NCBI RefSeq assembly: GCF_963678635.1
Contig: NC_087070.1
Span: 24,118,933 to 24,182,932 of the forward strand
Origin: Symsagittifera roscoffensis
Taxonomy: Eukaryota; Xenacoelomorpha; Acoela; Convolutidae
Direction: 5' to 3'
DNA: 64,000 nt
Shown piece after piece: positions 10,950 through 20,037 of the stretch (position 1 is its first letter; each line of letters starts with the position of its first letter). The notes beneath the pieces were generated by a model that did not search any database, was not told the DNA's origin, and was given only the letters and a program-made list of their open reading frames with translations. The position numbers and the translations under genes are program-made.

Positions 10950-13900
10950 CCCAATGACCCAACCTAATTCAATAAATTTCCAAACAAATCCTCCACAGGA
11001 TCACAGTGAAAATTACCCATTTTTTCAACAAAATAAAAATAAAAAACAGACATCTTATCAAATGGATTATTTATCCTCAGATGATGATTTCTTACAACCA
11101 GATATATTTGCACCAAATACTCAAGAATATCGTAGACAAGAAATACAGAAAACACGTACAAATCATAGAAATTTTTCTCCACAACCAATAGATGCACAAC
11201 ATCAACAACCAATTCAACAACAAAATTTAATTAATACACAATCTTTTCAACCAATTCAACAACAAAATCCAATGACTACACACTCGTATCAACCATCACA
11301 AATGCAAAATGAAATACCACTCCCATATTATCTCCAGCAACATGAAATAACAAGAAACCAACTTTCAAATTTTTCTCAAATGCCAAATGCAGCAGAATCA
11401 TTACAAATGACAATGAATCCATACCTTATGGGTGGATCATCAATAACATCAAACAAACCTTTAATGGTTTTCACAGGAACAGACCCTGAATACTCTGTAG
11501 AAGATTATTTAAATGCAGTAACAGCAAACCTGATTTTAAATATTGGACCTGAACCAATTAATACGCCACTACATCAAAACTGGATACATCGACGCACAGC
11601 GTTAATACAAACAACCTTAGATGGCGCAGCCCAAAAATGGTTTTCAGTACTACCTCTAGAAATAAAATCAAACTGGAAAAGGTTTACACAGGAATTTTCA
11701 AAAATGTTTGACTCCGAAAGAAACAAACAACAACAAAGAGTTTTATGTAATGAAATTCGCAGATTACCAAACGAAACCATCAAGCAAATAGCAGTACGAA
11801 TCGAAACACTAGTTCGAAAAGCATATTCATTAAATACACATGACTATAAAAACACAAAGATGACAGAAATCTTAATGATGACCTTAACACCACAATTAAG
11901 GAAAATAGCAATAAAAAAGAGAGCATCCCATCCTTCTTCAATTCGAGAACCCGATTTAGATTTTCGAAAACTAGTAGACAAATTAGAACAAGCAGAAATC
12001 ACGATGAAACTAGAAGAAACGGAAAATCTGAAATTACAATACGTTAACAGAATTGAAACGACTCCCACTAATATTAATAATATACAGGAATCAGAGACAG
12101 ACCTCGTTGAAAAAATCACTGAAATACTCAATATTTACGAAAAGAACCCAAACTTTAAAGGCAAACCATCTTTCAAAAAATGGTGTAATTATTGCCGACG
12201 ATACGGACATAGTATTTCCGAATGTAGACAAAAACAGCAAGACAATCAAAATAAACCTCAAAAATATAAAGAACCAAATAAATCATTCTATCAATACATG
12301 AAAAAAGATCAAAATCTACCGAACAAAACAGTCTACAGCAACAACAGTTCAGGAAAACCACTCCCGAACAATACAAATTATACAAGAAATCAATCACCAT
12401 ATAACTCAAGTTATAGAGGAAGATCACCAGAACGAAGAAACACGAATAATTCATCACAAAATCACTACAATAGACCAAATAGTCGAAATAACTACTCCAG
12501 ATCAAATTCAAATACACAACGATTTGTTTTTAGATCTAATTCCCAATCAAGAAATAACTACTATCCAAACAACCAATCACGAAATTCATCATACAATAGG
12601 AATAGAAACTACTCCTATAATCGAAATAGAAGTTATTCAAACAACCGAAACCAGAATTACCCGAACAATCAATCAAGGAATAACTCATATAATAGATCGA
12701 ACTATAACAGACCAAACAATAATTACCAAAACAGATCGCAAAATAATTCACAAAATCGACACTCAAGTTATAATAATCGTTATAGAAATTATTCCCAATC
12801 ACCACACCGGAATAATAATAACTATAATAATTCTAATAATCGCCACAGAAGTAGTACACCTAAACATCAAAGACAAATCAATCAAGTACAGTCAAATCCA
12901 GAAACAACATCAGACCCTCCAGGTATTGATGACACAGTAACTGATACGTTACAACTCAATCAAATAAACTGTACATCATCAGATTCAGAAAGTGATACTG
13001 AAAACACTCTTTCTATCAATATGATAAAAGTCAAAAATGACTATGAATCTGTCATATATGAACAACCCTTTCCATCACACATATATGAAAATCAATCAGA
13101 ATTTCTTCAAAATTATTACACTACACCCATAAATTCCACACCAACGACGCAAGAAACAAACGAGATTAACACTACAGATCAAACCAATAAAAATACCAAA
13201 ACAAAATGCTTGAATACAAACCACATTTATCAAAATATACAAAAAGAACAACCCAAAGAAAAAATTTGGACAATACCATTTCTCTTAGAAAGCCCAAGAA
13301 ACAAAGAATTTCAACCACCAGACCTTGAAATAGATTTTTTAATTGATTCAGGAGCAGAATCAAACATAATAAACATCCCCACATGGAATGAAATAAAAAC
13401 TTTACACCCAAAGCTAACACCTCTTGAAACCTCCAGTAAGTTAGCAACAGCACAAGGATCAACATTGATAAACTACGGAAAAATCCAATTATTTCTCCTC
13501 CCCACCAGAACAATGGAACAAAGCAAAATTTTAAATAAGCCATTTAAACAAATATTCCATATCACTGACATTAAATATAATATCATTGGAATACCATTTA
13601 TTTCGAAGTATATACCAACAATTAACATACTAAATAGTAAAATATTAATCAAAGATAAATATACAAAAACAAAAGAAACATCTTTAACATTTTTTCAAAG
13701 ATTAAATAAACAACCACCATTCTTTTCAAAATTCTACCCGATATTTAACCAACAAAGAAAACACCTAAAACCACTATCAGGAAATATCTATAATTTTTCA
13801 ATCAAACAAGTTCACCAATATGATAAACAACAAAACAAACAAAAATTTTATATGTCAGAATTTGAATTCAAACCTATTCACAAATTTTTCAAAATCACAA

Positions 13901-16263
13901 TCTCATCCATAAAATATTTGAAAAATTCGAATTCCGATATCATTTCCTTACATGTCTATAACAACACACCTTACCAAGTAACATTACCTTTAGGACTTTT
14001 AGGATATTGTGAAACCAACGCTACAATATCACCAATACACGAAAAAGCCTATCGCGTAAATAATATACTCCAATTACTAGATATTTGCCAATCTACAATT
14101 CTTAATGAAGAATTATCTATAAATAATATAATAAGTAACGAAAACAGAAATACGGATTATTTCACAAAAACTCCATATTTCAAACCTACATTCAACATAA
14201 GTAACTACACAGACGACCAACAAAAGTTTTTAACAATGTTTAATTTCCAACATTCACAAATAACACAAGACGAATTCGAAAAATTAGCCAAACAGCTAAT
14301 TAAATATTCATCAGTCTATGCAACATCAAAATTCGATGTTGGAAAAATCAGTTCATCACTACATCTCCCGTTAAAACCAGACGCAGTTTTCAAAAAACAG
14401 AGAGCAAGTAAAGTACCAATTCACTTACATGATAAAGTGAACAGATTACTCGATATTTTAGAACAATACAACATTATATCACCAGTTAATAAAAAAGAAC
14501 AACCAAAAGGCAACACATTTATCAACCCCGTTATCATTCTAGCTAAAGGAGAATCATTAAAAATCGTTCTCGACGCTAGATACCTCAATTCACTCATAGA
14601 TGAATCAAAATGTAATTGGCCCATTGAACCAATACAAGTTATTTTAACAAAAATAAACGGCAAATACTTTACAACCGCCGATATGAATAGTGCATACAAT
14701 CAAATGCCACTAGATGAACAATCACGACGTTTAACACAATTTGTTATCGGAAACCAACAATATGAATTCAACCGCTTATTCTATGGAATATCCATAGGAC
14801 CAGCAGCATTTTCAGCTTTTATGAGCAAAATTTTTAGACCACTAATACTCAAGAAAAACGCAATCACCTATTTAGACGATGATTTTATGCAATCACAAAC
14901 AAAAGACGAGATGTTCAATGTTTTAGAAAAATATCACCAAATACTTCAGAACGAAAATCTGAAGGCCGCCCCCGATAAATCACACTTCTTTTTGACAAGA
15001 GTTAAATTCTTAGGACATAATATAGAAAGAAAAACAATCACTCCATTGAAATCACGCATTGACGCTATTCAAAAACTTCAACCACCAACAAATAAAAAGA
15101 AAATCCAAGAATTTCTTGGAATGTTAAACTTTTTAAGTAAATATGTTTATAAAATGCAATTATATCTACGACCATTTTATAACATCCTTAGACAACAAAA
15201 TAATTTTGAATGGAACACAGAACATCAAACACGATTTGAAGAAGTAAAGAAACTTTTAACTGAACAAATTTCAAACACAATTCCAGATTCAAATCAACCA
15301 TTTTATGCAATGTGCGATGCTTCGAACTTTGGCATCGGTGCAGCACTATTACAATCACATAATGGTACAAATAAAATGAACCTCATATCAGCAAATTCTC
15401 GATTATTCACTCAAGCAGAGCTACGACTCTCAACTCTAATGAGAGAATGTACAGCCATAATATATACACTGACAGAATATGAATTTCTGATACTTGGATC
15501 AAAACATCCAACAGTTCTATTCACAGACCATAAACCAATCATCTTTCTCTTTACACAAAAATCTAACCCAAACCACCGAGTTTACAGATTTCAACTAATT
15601 CTAATGAAATTTCCAAACTTACATATAGTTTGGACTGCAGGAAAAAATCTTGCATTACCAGACACCTTAAGTCGAAATACACCACCTGAATTACTTACAC
15701 GAAAAACAACAGTTGAAATACCCAAAAACATAAAATTCTACCTTGCAGAAAACGAAACATCACCCCGATTGGAATGCAAATATGCAGTAAAAACTGATAT
15801 TGAACAATCACAAATAAATAGTTTACAACATTTCCCACTTTATTTAGATTGTCAAAATAATCATTATGAAGTTGATTTACTTGGAACATCAACTTTCAAA
15901 CCAATCCCATATTCTCAATGGATAAAAAATAACACCCAACAAAAACGAACAAAACAACACCCGCCTAAAAAAGACCATTTTCCACTAATTGAAAAAGAAG
16001 ATTTAACTGATAAAATAAATTTATCAGGACCACAAACAAATGATTCAAAATACACAATAAATCAAGTTTTTGACCTCCATGACCCACTTGATACAATACC
16101 TTTATCTAAATTAGAAATCGAAAACATTTTTCTCCCCCCAACAGAAACAATTACAATTTCAACACTGAAACAATATCAAAACCTTGACCCAGTAATTCGA
16201 CAACTGAAATCATGGCACAAATATAAAACTAAACCTATCAAAGCAGATTCAACCATTCTAGGA
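5630..16263 (+). repeat. 5,317-bp tandem duplication within gag-pol
   Basis: Unit 1 is 5630-10946 and unit 2 is 10947-16263, head to tail with a constant 5,317-bp offset. The junction shares GGA with both parents (CTAGGA and GGGATAACCC). Identity is uneven: the gag half is nearly identical, the middle (about 7600-9945 against 12917-15262) has many mostly synonymous differences, and the last kilobase appears identical. This is a mosaic, so the copies did not simply diverge from one duplication event. Assembly collapse or chimerism must also be considered. Confidence 0.93.
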
Positions 16264-17289
16264 AACAAAACACTCCTCCGATACTTTCGCAAATTTAACA
16301 ACACAACCATTAACGAAAATACAGACCTTTTAGAGTATAACCTGAATGAATCTACAGTTCCATGTCTCCCTTTAAGTATGATTCTTATAGCTTTTAATAT
16401 TTCACATACACAAAATATTAAAGGACACTCTGGATCAGAAAAAACATATTCAAATTTTATACAAAACTTTTATTTCCCAAATGCACCAATTTGGATAAAA
16501 GTACTATGCAATGACTGTATAGTATGTCAACTAAATAAACCTTACCCAAATCAAAAACAAATAGCACAAAAACAAGATTTTAAAGGACAAAGTTTGTACT
16601 TCAATCATCGTATCTCATTTGATACTAAAGGACCAATTTCACCCTCATCAGAAGGAAACTCCTACATTATGGTAATTGTTGACGCATTTACACATTATGT
16701 AGCACTTAACCCAGTACCACATTGTAACGCTTATTACGCTTACACAACACTCTATGAACACTGGATAGCAAAATTCGGACTACCAGAAATTTTAGTTACA
16801 GACAACGGTACAGAATTCATAAATAATGAAATTATCACACTATGTCATTTATATAACATTAAACACAAACCACGTACATCTCATGCACCTTGGACAAACG
16901 GCTTAGTCGAAGGTATGAACCGTTCATTACAAGAATATCTTAGATGTATCATCAACGGAAATGATACAAAATATACCGAATGGTCAGCAGATGTAAAATT
17001 ATTTCCCTTAGCGTATAATTCACAAATTACGACAACTTTAGGAATGTCACCATACGAAATGGTTTTTAACCAAAAGCCACGCAAACCAATAATGTTTACA
17101 GCAAATTCTCATAAAAACGCACAAGGTTATTGTCAACCAAATAAAGACTCAATTTGTTATAACCTACCTTTACATACACACGATGAAGATCATTTTCATC
17201 ACCCACAAATTCTTAAACTAGCCTCCGGTACACACACCGAATGGATTCTAAATAGAGATAAAAACACAATGAAATTTATCAAAAAATAA
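10954..17289 (+). CDS. Gag-Pol polyprotein, copy 2 (with integrase, short Gag)
   Basis: 2,111 residues. The first ATG lies 4 nt after the stop of copy 1, so reinitiation is conceivable. It lacks the first 430 or so Gag residues. Capsid-like domain at about 169-340; CCHC knuckle C411, C414, H419, C424; protease D798-S-G-A; RT catalytic D1243 and YLDD at 1306-1309 (followed by D instead of the V of copy 1); RNase H D1455. Integrase: zinc finger H1818, H1825, C1855, C1858 and catalytic D1890, D1950, E1986, giving the DD35E spacing exactly. The frame ends in an A-rich stretch just before the integrase C-terminal module, which continues in another frame. Ty3/gypsy family assignment is secure. Whether this protein is made alone or needs copy 1 for the missing Gag part is unknown. 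Confidence 0.93.
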   Translation: MTQPNSINFQTNPPQDHSENYPFFQQNKNKKQTSYQMDYLSSDDDFLQPDIFAPNTQEYRRQEIQKTRTNHRNFSPQPIDAQHQQPIQQQNLINTQSFQPIQQQNPMTTHSYQPSQMQNEIPLPYYLQQHEITRNQLSNFSQMPNAAESLQMTMNPYLMGGSSITSNKPLMVFTGTDPEYSVEDYLNAVTANLILNIGPEPINTPLHQNWIHRRTALIQTTLDGAAQKWFSVLPLEIKSNWKRFTQEFSKMFDSERNKQQQRVLCNEIRRLPNETIKQIAVRIETLVRKAYSLNTHDYKNTKMTEILMMTLTPQLRKIAIKKRASHPSSIREPDLDFRKLVDKLEQAEITMKLEETENLKLQYVNRIETTPTNINNIQESETDLVEKITEILNIYEKNPNFKGKPSFKKWCNYCRRYGHSISECRQKQQDNQNKPQKYKEPNKSFYQYMKKDQNLPNKTVYSNNSSGKPLPNNTNYTRNQSPYNSSYRGRSPERRNTNNSSQNHYNRPNSRNNYSRSNSNTQRFVFRSNSQSRNNYYPNNQSRNSSYNRNRNYSYNRNRSYSNNRNQNYPNNQSRNNSYNRSNYNRPNNNYQNRSQNNSQNRHSSYNNRYRNYSQSPHRNNNNYNNSNNRHRSSTPKHQRQINQVQSNPETTSDPPGIDDTVTDTLQLNQINCTSSDSESDTENTLSINMIKVKNDYESVIYEQPFPSHIYENQSEFLQNYYTTPINSTPTTQETNEINTTDQTNKNTKTKCLNTNHIYQNIQKEQPKEKIWTIPFLLESPRNKEFQPPDLEIDFLIDSGAESNIINIPTWNEIKTLHPKLTPLETSSKLATAQGSTLINYGKIQLFLLPTRTMEQSKILNKPFKQIFHITDIKYNIIGIPFISKYIPTINILNSKILIKDKYTKTKETSLTFFQRLNKQPPFFSKFYPIFNQQRKHLKPLSGNIYNFSIKQVHQYDKQQNKQKFYMSEFEFKPIHKFFKITISSIKYLKNSNSDIISLHVYNNTPYQVTLPLGLLGYCETNATISPIHEKAYRVNNILQLLDICQSTILNEELSINNIISNENRNTDYFTKTPYFKPTFNISNYTDDQQKFLTMFNFQHSQITQDEFEKLAKQLIKYSSVYATSKFDVGKISSSLHLPLKPDAVFKKQRASKVPIHLHDKVNRLLDILEQYNIISPVNKKEQPKGNTFINPVIILAKGESLKIVLDARYLNSLIDESKCNWPIEPIQVILTKINGKYFTTADMNSAYNQMPLDEQSRRLTQFVIGNQQYEFNRLFYGISIGPAAFSAFMSKIFRPLILKKNAITYLDDDFMQSQTKDEMFNVLEKYHQILQNENLKAAPDKSHFFLTRVKFLGHNIERKTITPLKSRIDAIQKLQPPTNKKKIQEFLGMLNFLSKYVYKMQLYLRPFYNILRQQNNFEWNTEHQTRFEEVKKLLTEQISNTIPDSNQPFYAMCDASNFGIGAALLQSHNGTNKMNLISANSRLFTQAELRLSTLMRECTAIIYTLTEYEFLILGSKHPTVLFTDHKPIIFLFTQKSNPNHRVYRFQLILMKFPNLHIVWTAGKNLALPDTLSRNTPPELLTRKTTVEIPKNIKFYLAENETSPRLECKYAVKTDIEQSQINSLQHFPLYLDCQNNHYEVDLLGTSTFKPIPYSQWIKNNTQQKRTKQHPPKKDHFPLIEKEDLTDKINLSGPQTNDSKYTINQVFDLHDPLDTIPLSKLEIENIFLPPTETITISTLKQYQNLDPVIRQLKSWHKYKTKPIKADSTILGNKTLLRYFRKFNNTTINENTDLLEYNLNESTVPCLPLSMILIAFNISHTQNIKGHSGSEKTYSNFIQNFYFPNAPIWIKVLCNDCIVCQLNKPYPNQKQIAQKQDFKGQSLYFNHRISFDTKGPISPSSEGNSYIMVIVDAFTHYVALNPVPHCNAYYAYTTLYEHWIAKFGLPEILVTDNGTEFINNEIITLCHLYNIKHKPRTSHAPWTNGLVEGMNRSLQEYLRCIINGNDTKYTEWSADVKLFPLAYNSQITTTLGMSPYEMVFNQKPRKPIMFTANSHKNAQGYCQPNKDSICYNLPLHTHDEDHFHHPQILKLASGTHTEWILNRDKNTMKFIKK

Positions 17290-17882
17290 CAAAAAAGTTA
17301 TTACAAAGACAAAACATTAATGAACAAATCAATTCACGTTTTACACCAGCCTCCGAATTAAAAATTGGAACATTTGTTTTAATACCTAATTTTAATACTC
17401 AAAAAGGAATTTCTAAAAAATTACAACCCCTTCGAAAAGGACCATACCAAATAATTGCAAAACCCACTGATGTCACATATAAAATTACCGACTCAAACAA
17501 AAAAGAAATCGTTCAACATCGAAACAACCTATTACCTTATTACCCAAAAGAATACGCACTCCGCGAATTAACTCAATTATATTCTTTCACAGGATTAAAA
17601 ATCATTCAAAATGAACCACATCTGAAAAACACAGAACAAAATGATAACCCCACAGAAAATCAAAACACAAAACCAACCGCCACCAAAAACAATACACAAA
17701 ACCATAAAGAATCTCCAAAACAAAGAAAAAATAGAAAAATGACCGAACAAATAATACCCCAAGAACAAATCGACAAATCAGAAAATAGAAAAACAACAAG
17801 ACTCCGAAATCAACCACGTAAAAACTATAAAATATTCATCCCCCAATCTAAAATTTTAAAGAAAGTGGAATTTCAAAAGTAA
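17262..17882 (+). CDS. Integrase C-terminal GPY/F module in the -1 frame
   Basis: Open from just after a stop at 17259-17261 to TAA at 17880. It encodes IGTFVLIP... and LRKGPYQI, the GPY/F signature of Ty3/gypsy integrase C-termini (chromatin or DNA contact), followed by about 100 Lys/Asn/Gln-rich residues. No ATG is placed to start it. It overlaps the end of the preceding ORF at 17262-17289, where the sequence is A-rich (six A before TAA). So it is reached either by -1 ribosomal frameshifting or it became separated through a 1-nt loss in an A run. No good slippery heptamer is in the right phase, so I favour a recent indel. Element 2 also has these two parts in different frames, but it is decayed and does not settle the point. 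Confidence 0.75.
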   Translation, partial: KHNEIYQKITKKLLQRQNINEQINSRFTPASELKIGTFVLIPNFNTQKGISKKLQPLRKGPYQIIAKPTDVTYKITDSNKKEIVQHRNNLLPYYPKEYALRELTQLYSFTGLKIIQNEPHLKNTEQNDNPTENQNTKPTATKNNTQNHKESPKQRKNRKMTEQIIPQEQIDKSENRKTTRLRNQPRKNYKIFIPQSKILKKVEFQK

Positions 17883-18479
17883 TTTTAACATTTGCTTCAC
17901 AATCTTGAAACCTCCGAAACATTTTTCATTTACATTTTTCAAAATAACATGCTGACAAGTACGTAATAATTCTAGTTCAAAATAGACCAATAGGATTCAT
18001 CCAATCCGTCACTTTCTCTAACTCAAACTAAGACCAATTAGACGAATCATATAGAACTCCAGGCACATCTATAACTATAACTTTACGACCTCCAGGTCAA
18101 AAATAAGCAAACCACTCCAACTTGACAACTAAAATAAATATCACCATAATACCGTACCCCTCCCTTATCTAATAACCCAAAGATCAACAATATTTCCCCA
18201 ACTCAGACCACGAATACCCCCAAAGCAAATTTGTTAACTTAGCCTAAAGTAACAAAATGAACATTTTAATTAGCCTAAAGTATAAAAATCTCACCATACC
18301 CCGGATCATTTGACAAACAAAAATAAAGAAAAAGACGACCTCCCAGTCACCATAAAAATTGCCCCCAACAATTTTTTACAAAACTCAACCCACTTGTCAA
18401 AAAACTAATAAATAATCCGACCACACTAGAAAATCGCCTCAAACAGCAAAAAATATTCGACCAATAGATCATTTCTTAA
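17883..18479 (+). other. Intergenic gap between pol and the 3' gene block
   Basis: About 600 nt, A/C-rich, no ORF. TTAGCCTAAAGTA occurs twice (18239-18251 and 18270-18282). Element 2 keeps the CTCCAGGTCAAA string found here at 18085-18096 but then lacks about 1.2 kb. The gap may hold splice or export signals for the downstream genes; none is identifiable with confidence. Confidence 0.5.
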
Positions 18480-18710
18480 ATGCTCTTCTCTCAATCAGTT
18501 ACTCAAATACTCATAAATCTTAAACATTTTTTTACAATACTTGAAACCTTTATAATATTTCTTTTTGATATACTTGAATCTTTTCTAATAATCCTAATCA
18601 TTTTTTGTAACATTTTTTTAATTTTCTACACTATACTCGAACTATTCCTCCAACTTTCCAAAACCCTTGATTACATCCACAGGTACGAGTCATATAACTT
18701 GTCTAAATGA
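18480..18710 (+). CDS. Small hydrophobic protein a (76 aa, unknown)
   Basis: A Leu/Ile/Phe-dominated ORF with two probable membrane-spanning stretches (about residues 10-55) and a short polar C-terminus. I do not recognise a family. It could be a viroporin-like membrane protein. It could also be an accidental frame over a pyrimidine-rich tract, because the T-rich DNA here would give hydrophobic residues by chance. It ends in TGA at 18708-18710, overlapping the ATG of the next ORF (ATGA). The region is absent from element 2, so conservation cannot be tested here. Confidence 0.4.
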   Translation: MLFSQSVTQILINLKHFFTILETFIIFLFDILESFLIILIIFCNIFLIFYTILELFLQLSKTLDYIHRYESYNLSK

Positions 18711-18895
18711 TACGAACAATTTTCAGTAGAACCGATATTTTTTTATTGTTTGTAATTTTCATAACATTTTTATCATCCCTCATTTTGACAATATGTAAAT
18801 GTATAAAGAAAGCAATCTTCACATTTGCCCTAGCAACAATCCTTCTAATTCTTTTTTTGGAAGAATACTATAATAAACATAAACCTTCCCACTAA
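18707..18895 (+). CDS. Small hydrophobic protein b (62 aa, unknown)
   Basis: Starts inside the stop of the preceding ORF (ATGA, 18707-18710) and ends 5 nt before the Met-less ORF opens. It has about two hydrophobic segments (residues 12-30 and 36-51) with a Cys-Lys-Cys-Ile-Lys-Lys turn between them and a basic/His C-terminus. No family is recognised. The tight packing with its neighbours is the main reason to list it. An AATTTTCAG acceptor-like string ends at 18726 inside it, so the stretch may instead be used for splicing. Confidence 0.4.
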   Translation: MIRTIFSRTDIFLLFVIFITFLSSLILTICKCIKKAIFTFALATILLILFLEEYYNKHKPSH

Positions 18896-18900
18896 AGTAA

Positions 18901-20037
18901 CAATTCAAAAATCCATCAAAAATTGCTACCCAACAGTCACAGAATCAGTCTTCACCGACATCATCCCAAGATAACCAAACACCACCTTCAACTACTCAAA
19001 ATCCTCAAACATCTACACGAATTTCTTTTCAAGACAATCCATACACTTTTGAAGAACGACATGCTCGTTTATCAGAACCACTAGAACCAGTTCAACGACA
19101 AGCACCTTTAAGCGAACCAACATATAACCTATACCCAACACTACCACAAGAACTAAGTAGAATAAGAAATTCTAGTCAAAACCAAAATACAGTCGAAATA
19201 AATAGACAAATTATACATCCTCGACGAAACAGAAATCTTCAAACTCCCCGAGTTTATTTTGATATACCTCAATCCCCATCACAAAACACTCCAGAAAACC
19301 CCATTGGTATATTACCAGAAACCCCTACGCTTCTTTCACAACGTAGCACCTCAAGCCTACCATCAGATTACTTAGGTTCAACACCAACATCTGAGCAAAT
19401 ACGTGAAAATCCTTTCAACCCTACAAACCAAACATCACGATTTCCATATTGGACTACACATTCATTTACACAAGGTGAACCAAATTTAGTCAATGACCCC
19501 ATAGATATTTCTACGGATACAACAACATCCTCATCACTACCAGAAACATTATCACTACCATCAACACCATCAATAAGCAAGATTTCACCACCACCTTTTA
19601 ACTTAAATTTTCCAAATAATCTCGACGCCAGATATCGAGAACAATCATCAATAAATATTCCTTTAAGACTAGATTGGAATACATTTACAGCACCTCCACC
19701 ACTATTTGGACAACATCAAGAAAGTAACCGCCTTCATAACTGGGCACTTAATAGATTACAATATCGCCAAGATATTCACAACGATATCCGTGATCACAAT
19801 ATTCAAATACTCCAACAAAACAGTTTACAATTAAAGTTTGAAATCACAGTTAAGTTAAATAATATTACCCAACATCCCTACCCATTAAATCCACCTAACA
19901 TAACAGCTCAATCACTACCACCACCGTTTATAACTACTGAAGTAATATACAAATACGACAGATATACCAAAAACACAATTGGCTACATTACATTTTATAA
20001 TCCATACTCAGGATTATCATACACATGTATATTCTAA
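18901..20037 (+). CDS. Conserved 378-codon ORF without any methionine
   Basis: Open from the codon after TAA 18898-18900 to TAA 20035-20037, and I find no ATG in frame. The first 240 residues are Ser/Pro/Thr/Gln/Asn-rich and look disordered. A conserved block (about 252-310) contains NIPLRLDWNTF, APPPLFGQH and LHNWALNRLQYR. Near-identical blocks occur in the decayed element 2 (near 33190-33432 and 43231-43473, minus strand), showing that this is a real coding sequence under past selection. It overlaps the env ORF by 13 nt. Expression must use splicing onto an upstream start (CAG acceptor-like sites at 18936, 18942, 18948), a non-AUG start or stop readthrough. Function unknown. Confidence 0.8.
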   Translation, partial: QFKNPSKIATQQSQNQSSPTSSQDNQTPPSTTQNPQTSTRISFQDNPYTFEERHARLSEPLEPVQRQAPLSEPTYNLYPTLPQELSRIRNSSQNQNTVEINRQIIHPRRNRNLQTPRVYFDIPQSPSQNTPENPIGILPETPTLLSQRSTSSLPSDYLGSTPTSEQIRENPFNPTNQTSRFPYWTTHSFTQGEPNLVNDPIDISTDTTTSSSLPETLSLPSTPSISKISPPPFNLNFPNNLDARYREQSSINIPLRLDWNTFTAPPPLFGQHQESNRLHNWALNRLQYRQDIHNDIRDHNIQILQQNSLQLKFEITVKLNNITQHPYPLNPPNITAQSLPPPFITTEVIYKYDRYTKNTIGYITFYNPYSGLSYTCIF

